Below, piece after piece: positions 29,416 to 38,702 of a stretch of DNA of 64,000 nt (its first letter is position 1; each line of letters opens with the position of its first letter). Below the pieces are notes generated by a model. It saw only the letters and a list, made by a program, of their open reading frames with translations. It did no database searches and was not told where the DNA came from. The stretch spans positions 1 to 64,000 of the forward strand of contig NC_009360.1 in assembly GCF_000092065.1 (NCBI RefSeq), written 5' to 3'. The position numbers were made by a program, and so were the translations under genes. Source of the DNA: Ostreococcus lucimarinus CCE9901. Its lineage: Eukaryota; Chlorophyta; Mamiellophyceae; Mamiellales; Bathycoccaceae.

Positions 29416-31197
29416 TCACTCGTCTTCGCTGTCGTTCGTCGTCGCGTCGGAATCCCAAATCGAGTCGTCGAGTGGAAAGTTCCACGAGTCGCGCGCGCGT
29501 CGAGAGCAAAACATGACGTACGCGAGAGATCGACGTCTCGCAGAATCGTTCGCACCGCCCTTATGCATGACGCGGTAGTCATAAATGAGTACAGAACCGG
29601 GAAATAACAGTTCAGGCTGCGTTCGAGGCGCCAAAGCCTGTGCCTTGCGCTCGGGTGTCGACACATAACACGCGTCGTGGTCCCACTCGTGTGACCCGTG
29701 AATGAACGCAGTCGGTCCATCTATCGTTTCAACCTTTGCTGTGTTTATAAATACGTTGAAAATACCGAACACACGTCCATCGGCGTGAAAGTGCTGCTCC
29801 GGCGCGCCGGGCTCGGAGCTCACGCACCCGAGAGATTTGGTCGTAAAGTCGTAGTCGGCACCGTACGCCTTAGAGAGAATTGGAGAAACCCACGGCGAGA
29901 CGTACGCTCCCAAAGCTTCCCACGCGCTCACCGCGCGCTGCCCGTTTGGTTTCGCGAGAGCGCGCACTCGTTCGCATTCGGGACGAGTAAAGTCATATCG
30001 CAGTCCGCAGCGCGCCCTACTACAGATCTCGGCGTAGCGAAAGATGTCTCGACGCGAATCGACGCCTCGTGTTTCGGCGCGAGCGAGCAACTCGTCTAAG
30101 TGCTCGTCATTCGCCCGCGCGCACTCGGCGAGAGTGTCCTCGGGCACGATCGCACCAGACGCCACCGGTGATAACACCACGAAGCCGTGCACGCGCAAAC
30201 TCTCCGCCGCAGCGTCGATGGTGTCCGCGTCAGGCGTTGCGCGCTCGACGCGCAGCGCGTACGAGCACGCATCATCAAAGTCGACGCGCAACGAGCACTC
30301 ATCACCGTCATCACCGTCATCACCGTCACCATATCGTCGCACTTCCCCGTCTTCACTATGCACCGCGAGAGCTTCCACAAAATCTGCCAACACCGCCGCC
30401 TCGTCGCGTTCGGCGATCAACAACCTGTATCCGCCCTTGGCGGTTATTTCGTCGTCGTGCGCGTGTTCCGCCGCCGTCGTTCGCATGTCTTCGCACACAT
30501 CCGCGTCCAACGCCTCCGTCCGAACGACAAAACCTCGAGCGCGCAACGCGCTCTCGAACGCCGCCGCGAGCGCGGGCTTTCGCACGCCGAACGCCGCGAT
30601 AAACCGCGTCCCGCCGCCGCTCTTCGCGTGCGCGTCCACCGCCGTCGCCAATTCCTCCGCGTGTTCCTCTAAATACAGCATATCCGCCGCCACGATCACG
30701 TCATACGCGCGTCGTTCGTTTTCGTTTTCGTCCCACGTCTCCCGTCGCCCCCAATCGAGCGCCTTGACGCGGACGTCGCACGCTCGCGTCCCGTCGAACC
30801 AACCGTTTCGCAGCGCGTTGCCGTGCGCCAGCGCCAGGGTGCCTTCGTCTCGATCCGACAACGTGACCGATCGCGCTCCGAGCGCGGCGCACGCCAAGCC
30901 AACCGCACCGACGCCCGCGCCGAGCTCGAGGACGCGTCGGTCGCGCACGTCCGCGCCGTCGCGCGCGGATAAGCGCTCGACCAGGGCGTAGGCGGCGCTC
31001 CAGAGCCGACACCCGGTTCTCAACGGGACGTCGTCGGCGTCGTGGGCGATCGTGAGCGACAGCGGGGGGTGCGGGAAACTGGGGGTGGTGAACGCGCGGC
31101 GCTCGGTGAAGACCATGACATGGGCGCCGCGTCCGTCGCGGTGTGCGGACGCGCTCGCGACTGGGACGCGCTCGCGGGCGACAACTTTTACTGACAC
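29416..31197 (-). CDS. Fusion of family-16-like methyltransferase and phytanoyl-CoA dioxygenase-like domain
   Basis: The product has 593 residues. Residues about 55-260 form a Rossmann methyltransferase of the METTL21/lysine-methyltransferase type: GCRLWSAAYAL, VLELGAGVGAVGLACAALGA and VIVAADMLYLEE. A short acidic repeat (DGDDGDDGDE) links it to residues about 325-575, a phytanoyl-CoA dioxygenase-like Fe(II)/2-oxoglutarate domain with the metal triad H-x-D in HFHADGR, the distal His in YDYRVMHKGG, and a following Arg (RRRSLAYVMF). The first half should methylate a protein and the second hydroxylate a substrate; both targets are unknown. Confidence 0.85.
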   Translation of the reverse strand: MSVKVVARERVPVASASAHRDGRGAHVMVFTERRAFTTPSFPHPPLSLTIAHDADDVPLRTGCRLWSAAYALVERLSARDGADVRDRRVLELGAGVGAVGLACAALGARSVTLSDRDEGTLALAHGNALRNGWFDGTRACDVRVKALDWGRRETWDENENERRAYDVIVAADMLYLEEHAEELATAVDAHAKSGGGTRFIAAFGVRKPALAAAFESALRARGFVVRTEALDADVCEDMRTTAAEHAHDDEITAKGGYRLLIAERDEAAVLADFVEALAVHSEDGEVRRYGDGDDGDDGDECSLRVDFDDACSYALRVERATPDADTIDAAAESLRVHGFVVLSPVASGAIVPEDTLAECARANDEHLDELLARAETRGVDSRRDIFRYAEICSRARCGLRYDFTRPECERVRALAKPNGQRAVSAWEALGAYVSPWVSPILSKAYGADYDFTTKSLGCVSSEPGAPEQHFHADGRVFGIFNVFINTAKVETIDGPTAFIHGSHEWDHDACYVSTPERKAQALAPRTQPELLFPGSVLIYDYRVMHKGGANDSARRRSLAYVMFCSRRARDSWNFPLDDSIWDSDATTNDSEDE

Positions 31198-31236
31198 AAA
31201 CGCGCGGCGAACTACGAAGCGCTGGGTTAGGTTGAG

Positions 31237-32901
31237 TCACGCTCGCGCGTTCACGCCGTCGCGTTTGCTGACGAGTTGGAGCACGATGAAACGCCGAGTG
31301 AGAACGAGAATGGCCGCGCACGCAACGACGACGCCGGCGCCGACGAACGCGTACGCGGGATCTGCGGCAAACAACTTGCCGAAAACGATCGGCGCGATGA
31401 TGCGAGCGACGGCATTGATGGCTGAATCAACACCCATGACGGTACCACGTCTCGTTGGTGGCACGCATTGCATGAGAAGGATCGGGATAGCGGGCGTAAA
31501 CAGCGGCAAACCGGCGACGTAGACGAAGGCGGCGGGCGGCACCAATGCGGGCGCCGCTTGACCGATCGCGACGAGACCGGTGGCGACGAGAGTCAAACCG
31601 ATGACTGTTGTTTTTGTGAGTCCAAATAGCTTTTGCGTCGGCGCGAATAGCGTCGCGCTAACCGTCAAAGAGACGGCAGACAACGCGGTGAGCAAGGCGC
31701 CGATTTGCGTCGGCGCCATGGAGAGCTTCTTTGACAGTAAGAGCGGAAAGAACGAATCAAACGTGCTCTGACCGGCGTTGTACAGGAAACTCGTCATACA
31801 AATCGTCGCGACCGCTGGCAGGTATTGCTGCCCGAGCGGACAACTCAGCGCGTCGGGGTCGTATACGCCAGGAAGCGACGTCTTCGGAAGCGTCGTCTGC
31901 GTCGGAACGCCCGCAATGGGACTCGAAGGCGTCGCATAAGCGGCGCTGGGCTTACCTTCGTCGACTTTATCTTTTTCCAACTCTGACGCATCGTCGACAT
32001 CGCCTTCCGTCGTCTCTCGCATCGACGCCTTCATCGCTTGCGGCGGCGTCATGAATAAGAGCACCAACGTCGCCGCCGCGACGCTCGCCCAACCGGTCAC
32101 GCTAATCGCCGCGCTCAGACTAAATCCGGCGAACAACACCCCTCCCAACGTCGGCCCGACGATAAACGCCAGCGTGCACGACGCCTCGCGCCACGCCATG
32201 AGCTGTGGCAAAAATTCTGGCGTCGAAGCGTCGGCGAGATACGCCTTCACCACCGGACTCGCCCCCGCGAACGCGCCGCTCAGCACGCGCAAGAGCAAAA
32301 ACGTCTCGAACGACGCCCCAGATCGCACACACAACCCTTGCAAAATCAACCCTATCCCTACTCCCATCAAACTCAACACGATGATCGGTTTCCGACCAAC
32401 CTTGTCGCTCAACTGCGGCCAAAAAAAGAGCGCTCCGAACATCCCGAGCGGATACGCGCTCGTGAGATATCCCACGTTCTCCGCCGCGACGCCGAACCGT
32501 CGCACCAAACCGGGCGTGATCGGCCCCGTCACCGTAAATCCAAGCAGGTGCAGAAACACCGCGAGCATCACACACGCGATGCTGAGCTTTTGTCGCCATT
32601 CGATCCGCGCCGCGTCCGGCGCCGCGCGTTCGCTCGCCTTCGCGTCGTTCGCGCGCGTCCTCGTCCTCATCCTCGCGTGCTCCGCGCCCGCGCGCCGCGC
32701 GCCGCGCTCAAACGCGCGCATTTCGACGCCCGCGTCCTCCGCGCGCGCGCCCACGCGCACGCGTCGTCGCGCGTCGCCCGTCCCCATCGCGCGCCCGCCC
32801 GGTTTCGCCCGCGAACCGCCGTCGCGTCTCTCGCGTCGTCTCTCCGTCGTCGTCGTCGTCCGAGCCGCGCGGTGCGCGCGCGCGACGATCGCGCGCGTCA
32901 T
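31237..32901 (-). CDS. Major facilitator superfamily transporter
   Basis: The frame encodes 554 residues. The first 100 are Arg/Ala-rich and could be a plastid leader or partly untranslated. Hydrophobic helices then alternate through the C-terminus, consistent with about 12 segments. The family loop motif appears as PQLSDKVGRKP between helices 2 and 3, and FIVGPTLGGVLF matches the fifth-helix motif of drug:proton antiporters. The central loop is acidic and polar. Substrate unknown. It ends 39 bp from the start of the upstream minus-strand fusion gene. Confidence 0.85.
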   Translation of the reverse strand: MTRAIVARAHRAARTTTTTERRRERRDGGSRAKPGGRAMGTGDARRRVRVGARAEDAGVEMRAFERGARRAGAEHARMRTRTRANDAKASERAAPDAARIEWRQKLSIACVMLAVFLHLLGFTVTGPITPGLVRRFGVAAENVGYLTSAYPLGMFGALFFWPQLSDKVGRKPIIVLSLMGVGIGLILQGLCVRSGASFETFLLLRVLSGAFAGASPVVKAYLADASTPEFLPQLMAWREASCTLAFIVGPTLGGVLFAGFSLSAAISVTGWASVAAATLVLLFMTPPQAMKASMRETTEGDVDDASELEKDKVDEGKPSAAYATPSSPIAGVPTQTTLPKTSLPGVYDPDALSCPLGQQYLPAVATICMTSFLYNAGQSTFDSFFPLLLSKKLSMAPTQIGALLTALSAVSLTVSATLFAPTQKLFGLTKTTVIGLTLVATGLVAIGQAAPALVPPAAFVYVAGLPLFTPAIPILLMQCVPPTRRGTVMGVDSAINAVARIIAPIVFGKLFAADPAYAFVGAGVVVACAAILVLTRRFIVLQLVSKRDGVNARA

Positions 32902-33002
32902 GCGCGTCGCGTCTCGCGCGCGCGGTCGCGAACGCGCGTCGCGAACGCGCGCGTCGGCGTCCTCGAGTGAGGCCCCCTCGACACTCGTCGACGCGACGAA
33001 GG

Positions 33003-33566
33003 ATGTCGACGATGCCGACGACGACGATCTCGGCGCCCGCGCGAGCGGTGCGCGCGAACCGCGCGCGAGGCGCCGTGCGCGCGCGCTCGACGGTGTACGC
33101 GTACGAAACGATCGCGCTCGGACGCACGCTCACCGGGACGCACTTCATCGACTTGACGGAACACATCGACGCCGCGGTGGCGAAGAGCGGCGTGAAGAAC
33201 GGCGTGGTGCACGTGCTGAGTCGACACACGACGACGGCGGTGACGATAAACGAAAACGAGGCGCGATTGATGGACGACGCGAGGATGTACTTTGCGAAGC
33301 TGGCGCCGGCGACGGATTTCTATCTGCACAACGACTTGGACAGACGAAGCGGACCGGCGGATTGGCCGGGCGGCGACGAGGCGTGGCGCGCGCAAGAACC
33401 CGAGAACTGTCACGCGCACTTGTTGAGCATGGTGATCGGGAACAGCGAGACGATTCCAGTGAGCGAGGGGAAGACGACGCTGGGGACGTGGCAGAGTTGC
33501 ATGTTCGTCGAATTAGACGGACCGCGCGAACGCACGGTGGGGATTCAAGTCGTCGGCGAGCGATAG
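33003..33566 (+). CDS. YjbQ/UPF0047 family protein, probably plastid
   Basis: The product has 187 residues. The first 40 or so (MSTMPTTTISAPARAVRANRA) look like a chloroplast transit peptide. The remainder is the YjbQ fold: DLTEHIDAAVAKSGVKNGVV, the conserved HTTTAVTINENE, CHAHLLSMVIGNSETIPV, and LGTWQSCMFVELDGPRERTV. Bacterial YjbQ can make thiamine phosphate in vitro, but its physiological role is unsettled. Its start is only 101 bp from that of the divergent MFS gene. Confidence 0.9.
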   Translation: MSTMPTTTISAPARAVRANRARGAVRARSTVYAYETIALGRTLTGTHFIDLTEHIDAAVAKSGVKNGVVHVLSRHTTTAVTINENEARLMDDARMYFAKLAPATDFYLHNDLDRRSGPADWPGGDEAWRAQEPENCHAHLLSMVIGNSETIPVSEGKTTLGTWQSCMFVELDGPRERTVGIQVVGER

Positions 33567-33607
33567 ATAGATCCGCGCGTGTACTCTATAACTATTCTAT
33601 GTTACAT

Positions 33608-33976
33608 TCATCGCGACCTCGACGCGTCCAGCGCGTCGAGCTGCGAGCGCAAATCGAAGACGCGGCGGCAGCGCGTCCACCACTCGCCAACCTTCGCCTC
33701 GGGCGCCGGTCGCTGCAACGCGCGCGTCACCTCGCCCCACTCCACGCACCGTTCGCTCATCGCCATGTGTCTCGCGAAGTCCACGTCGGGATCGAACGCG
33801 TCGACCGTCGTCATGTGCATGAACAAGCGCACGCCAGAGCGGTAAATGAACATGTCGACCACGCCGACCGCGCGCAGGCTCTCCAAAATCTCTGGCCACG
33901 CGCGCGCGTGTAGGGCGTCGTACGCCTCGATCGCGTCTTCGCTCTCGAGCTCGATCGTCTGCGCGAACGTCTTCAT
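33608..33976 (-). CDS. L-rhamnose mutarotase-like protein (DUF718/RhaM)
   Basis: The product has 122 residues from ATG 33976. It matches the RhaM fold: an N-terminal strand (KTFAQTIEL), HARAWPEILESLRAVGVVDMFIYRSGVRLFMHM, and the C-terminal EWWTRC. RhaM proteins interconvert alpha and beta anomers of L-rhamnose. The active-site-type His (HARAWPEI) is present. The frame is open upstream, but the residues there are low complexity. It is convergent with the YjbQ gene, 41 bp apart. Confidence 0.8.
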   Translation of the reverse strand: MKTFAQTIELESEDAIEAYDALHARAWPEILESLRAVGVVDMFIYRSGVRLFMHMTTVDAFDPDVDFARHMAMSERCVEWGEVTRALQRPAPEAKVGEWWTRCRRVFDLRSQLDALDASRSR

Positions 33977-34186
33977 TCGCGTCGCGTCGCGTCGCTTCTC
34001 TCGCGCTCCGCTCGCGCGCGTCGATCGCTTCGCGCCGATCGACGCGCGTGAATGCGGGTGCCGCGACACGAACCGTTGCGCGCGGAATTCAAAAATTTCA
34101 TTTCAAAATTTGACTCGCCCGATTGACGCGACCGCGCGTCAATTCGCGACGCGGCGATCGACGCGCGCGAGAAAATCGGCGGAGAT

Positions 34187-35098
34187 ATGGCGATGATGGA
34201 CGTCGACGACGCGCGCGCGCACCCGGCGGCGCGATTGGTGTTTGACGACGACGAGAGCGTGGAAGTTCGAACGAGCGACGTTTTGAGCGAGGATGCGAAC
34301 GCGCGCGTGCGCGTGCTCACGGCGGACGTGGAGGATGCGATGGATGTGAAGATGAGCGCGGCGAACGCGGGGAAGACGAAAATGGGCGCGGCGACGATGT
34401 TTGCGCGATTGTTCGGGACGGATGGCGAGCGAGGGAGCAAGCGGGACCGAGCGGCGTCGCCGGCGGTGAAAATGAACAGACGGAAAGCCGCCGATGGGAC
34501 GCGCACGCAAGATTTAGGGCGTTTGGCGCGAGAGTTGGCGCAACAATTGGATGAGCCGAAGGTGCGCTTGCTCGCGCGAGCGATAAACGAGCTCGGCGAG
34601 GCGCAAGTCAGAGCGTACGTGCTCGAGGCGGCGACGCAACAGCGCCACGGCGGTGAGATGACCGCGTTGGGAGACCGTCGAAGAACGACGGGAGGGATCT
34701 TTTGGGCCATCGTTCGCGCGAGAACGAAACCGGAGGTGTACGACATCATTTACGCCGAAGAACGAGAACGACAAAAGGAACGAAGCAAGGCGCGCGCTCG
34801 TGCGCGCCGCGCCGCCGCAGACGGCAAGGAAAACATTCCTCCTGTCGGTCATGCCAAGCCTACGATGGCGCAAATCTTGTTTGGAAGCATCAGAGATGAG
34901 CACTTCCCCGAAAACCGCGCGCCCTTGGCCCCGATTGTCGTTCCCATCGACGCCGTCACGCCGAAGCCGACGCTGAAAACCGTTGGATGGGCGGACGACG
35001 ACGACGACTTTGACTTCTCCGCTGGATCCGAGCTCGCGGCGCCGATGAAGACACAAAAGCCCGATTTTACGTTCGCACAAATCGCCAAGATGCGTTAG
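34187..35098 (+). CDS. PHAX RNA-binding-domain protein
   Basis: The product has 303 residues. Residues about 105-170 match the PHAX RNA-binding domain: LARELAQQLDEPK, LLARAINELGEAQVRAYVLEAATQQ and GEMTALGDRRRTTGGIFWAI. PHAX is the adaptor for nuclear export of capped snRNAs. After it comes an Arg-rich helix, then a Pro/acidic tail with a repeated short theme (PTMAQILF and DFTFAQIAKM). The N-terminal 90 residues are acidic. It may act in snRNA or snoRNA handling; only the domain is seen, the role is inferred. Confidence 0.85.
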   Translation: MAMMDVDDARAHPAARLVFDDDESVEVRTSDVLSEDANARVRVLTADVEDAMDVKMSAANAGKTKMGAATMFARLFGTDGERGSKRDRAASPAVKMNRRKAADGTRTQDLGRLARELAQQLDEPKVRLLARAINELGEAQVRAYVLEAATQQRHGGEMTALGDRRRTTGGIFWAIVRARTKPEVYDIIYAEERERQKERSKARARARRAAADGKENIPPVGHAKPTMAQILFGSIRDEHFPENRAPLAPIVVPIDAVTPKPTLKTVGWADDDDDFDFSAGSELAAPMKTQKPDFTFAQIAKMR

Positions 35099-35402
35099 AC
35101 CGCCAAGACTGGCGACTGACGTCCTCGACGAGCGTTTCGCGTCGCGGCGGTCGATGTCAAACCTCGTCTCGCGTGTACTTTACATCTTTAACCCGCGTCC
35201 ACCGGTGGTGTGATCGCCGTGGAATCACCACCAGATCGACGCAATGTTTAATAACGTCACGATTCACACTCTCTGGCGCCACGTCTCGCCGCGTCGCCGC
35301 GCGCGTTCGCCCGTTCGGCGATGGTTCCAATCGACACACACGGACCTTTGAATCCGAGTCACCGACGCGCGGAATCGCGGGTTCATTCCCTCGCGCGTCA
35401 AC
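35099..35402. other. Intergenic region upstream of psaN
   Basis: These 304 bp hold a small imperfect hairpin at 35203-35232 (ggtggtg...caccacc), which may be a 3'-end or regulatory structure. Otherwise there is nothing gene-like. The sequence is less GC-extreme than its neighbours, as expected for a promoter of a highly expressed photosynthesis gene. Confidence 0.4.
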
Positions 35403-36082
35403 ATGTTCACCGTTCAAGCCACGCAAATCGTCACCACGGTGCGCATCGACGCACGCTCTCGCGCCCGTTCGTTTCGGCGCGTCACACCGCGGCGCGCGCG
35501 CGACGCGCGCGTCGCACGACGCCGCGACGATCATCGGAGATAGCGTATCTGGACGATCCCGAACGATCGAGACCGACGCCGCGGGACGCGCGCGCGAACG
35601 GCGCGTCGCGCGACGAAGCGGCGCGAATAAATACCTCGCGATGCGCTCGCGAGGCGAACGAACGCGAAGACTGACGCGCGACGCGCTCGCGATCGCAGGC
35701 TAAGGCGCCGACGACGAAGCCCGCGAAGCGCGTCCAAAAGGCGGCGTCGCTCGGCTTGGCCGCCGTCGTCGCGGTTTCGCTTCAAGTCGCCCCGGCTCGC
35801 GCCGATCTCACCTCCGATTTGCTCGCGAAGACGGAAGCGAACAAGGAGTTGAACGATAAGAAGCGCGCCGCGACGTCGAGCGCGAACTTTGAACGCTCTC
35901 GCACCGTCACGGATGGGTTTTGCAACTTTCCGCAAAACATCTTCGGGTGCGAAAACGCCGCGGAGAAGGGCGACGTCAAGTTTTTGTCCGACGATTTGAA
36001 GGTCGAGTGCGAAGGCACGGATGCCGGTAAAATCTGCGCCAGCAAGAACTCTGGTTCGTACCCGTCCTTCCTCGGTTTGTAA
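35403..36082 (+). CDS. psaN: Photosystem I subunit N (PsaN), two exons
   Basis: Exon 1 is 35403-35438 and exon 2 is 35699-36082; the 139-residue product joins in phase 0. Exon 2 alone has no ATG start. The 260-nt intron has donor GTGCGC, CTGAC about 25 nt before the acceptor, and GCAG. The leader is bipartite: a short stroma-targeting part (MFTVQATQIVTT), then a basic patch and an Ala-rich hydrophobic core ending ARA, the thylakoid processing site. The mature part (DLTSDLLAKTEANKELNDKKR..., FLSDDLKVECEG) matches lumenal PsaN, which helps dock plastocyanin at photosystem I. Confidence 0.9.
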
Positions 36083-36386
36083 GCGTGCGAGCGCGGAGCC
36101 CAAACGCGTCGACGCGTTGTAACTAAGTCACGCAACCGGCGACCCAGAATCGGAATGAGCGAACCGACTCGCGCGTCACATCGCCGCGTCAGCACCGCGC
36201 GTCTTCGCGCGCACGCGTCTTCGCGCGCTCGCAACTCGATCGAACGCGTCTTCACGCGCGTCGCGCCACGCTCCGCGCGCGCGCGTCGCCGATTCGCGCG
36301 CGGACAACGCCGCCGCCGCCGGCTCATCGATTCGTTCGTTCATTCGTTCGCGCGCGCATCGATCCATCGCTCGCGACGCGCGTTAG
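36083..36386. other. Intergenic region between psaN and the Lys-rich gene
   Basis: About 304 bp of GC-rich sequence. It contains ttcgttcgttcattcgttcg-type short repeats near 36330-36350, just before the next start. I see no gene. Confidence 0.4.
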
Positions 36387-36677
36387 ATGCCCAAGTACGG
36401 CGTGCACGTGAACAAGTACTACGTCCCCGACGACGTCCCGACGTGGGCGAAACTGAACGTGAAACAAGCGAGCAAGAAGATTGCGAAATCGCGAAGCCGA
36501 GAGACGAAGCAAGCGCTCGGGAAAAAAGCCAAAGCGGCGGTGAAACTGGCGAACCGTAAGGGCGGAAGAGGCAAACGAAATCCCGCGAACGCGGATTTTA
36601 AAAAGAATTTAAAGCTCGCGAAGGATTTGAAGAAGAATAAACGTAAAGGACGTCAGGCAAAAAGACCGGGGACGTAG
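36387..36677 (+). CDS. Small Lys/Arg-rich hypothetical protein
   Basis: The product has 96 residues. It begins MPKYGVHVNKYYVPDDVPTW, a structured-looking segment, followed by 75 residues that are nearly half Lys/Arg with Ala, Gly and Asn. The charge suggests RNA binding, for example a nucleolar or ribosome-associated protein, but I do not recognise it. It lies 39 bp upstream of the next plus-strand gene. Confidence 0.65.
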   Translation: MPKYGVHVNKYYVPDDVPTWAKLNVKQASKKIAKSRSRETKQALGKKAKAAVKLANRKGGRGKRNPANADFKKNLKLAKDLKKNKRKGRQAKRPGT

Positions 36678-36716
36678 GCGAACGAAGGAACGAAGGAGCG
36701 AAGGAACAAAGGAACG

Positions 36717-38450
36717 ATGGCGGCGAGACGCGAACGAGAGGGTGGCGACGGCGGTGATGATGAAATTTCCGAGACCGAGAGTGATCGTTTCATCGTAAAA
36801 GTTGCGGAGTACTTGCAAGGTGCGATCGGTGCGCACGGTTGGAGCGAGGAGACCGTTCGCGGGGCGTTTGACGAGGCGGTGAAGCACATGCCTAAAGGAA
36901 GAGCTCGAAAGGCTTTGCGAGCGGGTTTCGATGAGTACGCGGATAAATTATGTGACACAATTTACCGCAAAAATGGTCCCTCGATCGAGCGCACGAAAGA
37001 GGAGCGTAAGATTGCAAAGTTGAGCAAGGATCCGTCGAGCGCGTGGTGGGCGTTGCATCAAGAGCCGCTCGAAGATTTTGCGTCGGCGTCTTTGGAAGTA
37101 TTGTGCGTAGAGTTTGACTACTCACTCAAACGTGCATCCTTCGATATCCCCGCATACGTCCTCATGAAGGCGTTGGAGATTTCTGACATGCTGCCTGAAG
37201 ATGTAGCGACGATGGAAGAAATTCGCGAGGCGGCACTTCGTCGTCTCGTCGATATCGCGCAAGCATCCAAAGCTGCGTTTGAAAAGAAGGCAACGAAGAC
37301 GCAGGATGACTTCGTCAAGGTGAATAATCTCGTAGGTAGACTCGCGGGCGCGACGGCTATTCGTCGTAAAATGCAAGGCGCTCGTGATGAAACTGCAAAG
37401 TTGGCGGCGGAGATTGTCATGCTGAGGCACGATTTCCGTAAACTCGCCTCGCAAGACGCGAGTCTGAGTCCACCAGAGCACGAGATCGGCGTCACCGCAT
37501 CACACGATGCCGCGGTGTTATTAGGAAACTATCGTGGGGATTTAGCAGCTTTGCTCGCCGAGAGGTTGCCCGAGGACGAGAACGAGCTCGCGCGCATGTT
37601 TGGCGAAGGCGATTTGCCCATCTTTGAGTGCGCCCTCGGCCTCGGTGGTTTCGACGCCGATTTTGAGAAACGAGGCAAAAAGAATGGACTGATGTTCGGC
37701 ATGTTGGATATCGATGTGAAAGATGTGAAAGATGTCGGCAAGAACGCACCTCCGGCGCTCTTACGTCGACCACCAAAGGCAAAGTTTGATGCCAACAAAG
37801 AGGTGAACGATTACGATATGGAAGCTTTCGCTCACGCGGGGGCCGGGGTATCGACGACCAGTATTGCAGAGTCTGCATTTAATAAGTCCGACTTTATCGA
37901 TACCGACTATCTCACCGAGGCGCTGTCGCTGGTGGGTAAAGACGACGACGAACGTAGCGGACCAGGGCGAGTCAAGTTGTACTTTGCCGTCGTGCGAGTC
38001 GCTCGAGCATACATCAAGCTTTTGAACGAGGCTGGTAAACGTAAGAGGTCCTCGGCTGTGGCGCGATACATGGCAGTCGCACCTGCGCCTGAGGTGCTTC
38101 TCATGCACGTTCCGGAGTCGTCTGGAATCGATAATACAGATGCTCGCGCGATGTCCGTCGAGCTCTCCGTCGCCTCCATCAAGGCGCTGCAAAGCATCGT
38201 CAACGAATGGAACGAAATGCGTACGCTGTTCAAATCTGCGGCGCAGAGTGAAGGTGGCTTTTTCATCGATGTTAATCGTACCGCAGGAGATGCCGCGAGG
38301 TTGGCGTTTGAAGAAGGTGAGTCTGCCGAGGACGACGGCGCGGGCGTCGACGACGAAACCGAAAAAGAACTCATGGCCATGCTCGACAAGCTCGAAGGCC
38401 CGGATGCATCTAGCGACGATAGCGACGACGAGGCGAGCGATGAAGATTAG
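36717..38450 (+). CDS. Hypothetical helical protein with acidic tail
   Basis: The product has 577 residues, mostly predicted helix, cytosolic or nuclear in character, with no membrane segment. Both ends are acidic: DGGDDEISETESD at the start and DDSDDEASDED at the end. Middle features include GLMFGMLDIDVKDVKDV and RVKLYFAVVRVARAYIKLL. I recognise no catalytic motif or family. The clean long frame and normal composition make it a real gene. Confidence 0.75.
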   Translation: MAARREREGGDGGDDEISETESDRFIVKVAEYLQGAIGAHGWSEETVRGAFDEAVKHMPKGRARKALRAGFDEYADKLCDTIYRKNGPSIERTKEERKIAKLSKDPSSAWWALHQEPLEDFASASLEVLCVEFDYSLKRASFDIPAYVLMKALEISDMLPEDVATMEEIREAALRRLVDIAQASKAAFEKKATKTQDDFVKVNNLVGRLAGATAIRRKMQGARDETAKLAAEIVMLRHDFRKLASQDASLSPPEHEIGVTASHDAAVLLGNYRGDLAALLAERLPEDENELARMFGEGDLPIFECALGLGGFDADFEKRGKKNGLMFGMLDIDVKDVKDVGKNAPPALLRRPPKAKFDANKEVNDYDMEAFAHAGAGVSTTSIAESAFNKSDFIDTDYLTEALSLVGKDDDERSGPGRVKLYFAVVRVARAYIKLLNEAGKRKRSSAVARYMAVAPAPEVLLMHVPESSGIDNTDARAMSVELSVASIKALQSIVNEWNEMRTLFKSAAQSEGGFFIDVNRTAGDAARLAFEEGESAEDDGAGVDDETEKELMAMLDKLEGPDASSDDSDDEASDED

Positions 38451-38702
38451 TGAACAGTCGTTGTAGTGTATCAGTTCCGCTTCAGAGCCGCTGGAGCGGC
38501 GCCGCCTCGCAGACGGTGAAAAATACAGCCACCGACTCTAGGGATGTTGGCATTGGCGCTCTCGCGTACTTGCTCGCGCCGGAGATGACGGCTTCGCTCG
38601 CCGCCAATTTTGCGCCGACGTAAGGGAGAAGTTTGCTTGGTGTAGTGTTGCTTATTACGGACTAAGATGATATACCAGCACTTGTAGTGGAGAGTTCAGT
38701 TT

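Noticed and set aside
32051-33913. 620-codon plus-strand ORF
   Set aside because: Covers the MFS transporter and YjbQ gene in the wrong phase; high GC removes stops by chance.
35376-35400. GGTTCATTCCC, resembling a tRNA B box
   Set aside because: The conserved A at the T-loop position is missing, and no A box or cloverleaf could be drawn around it.
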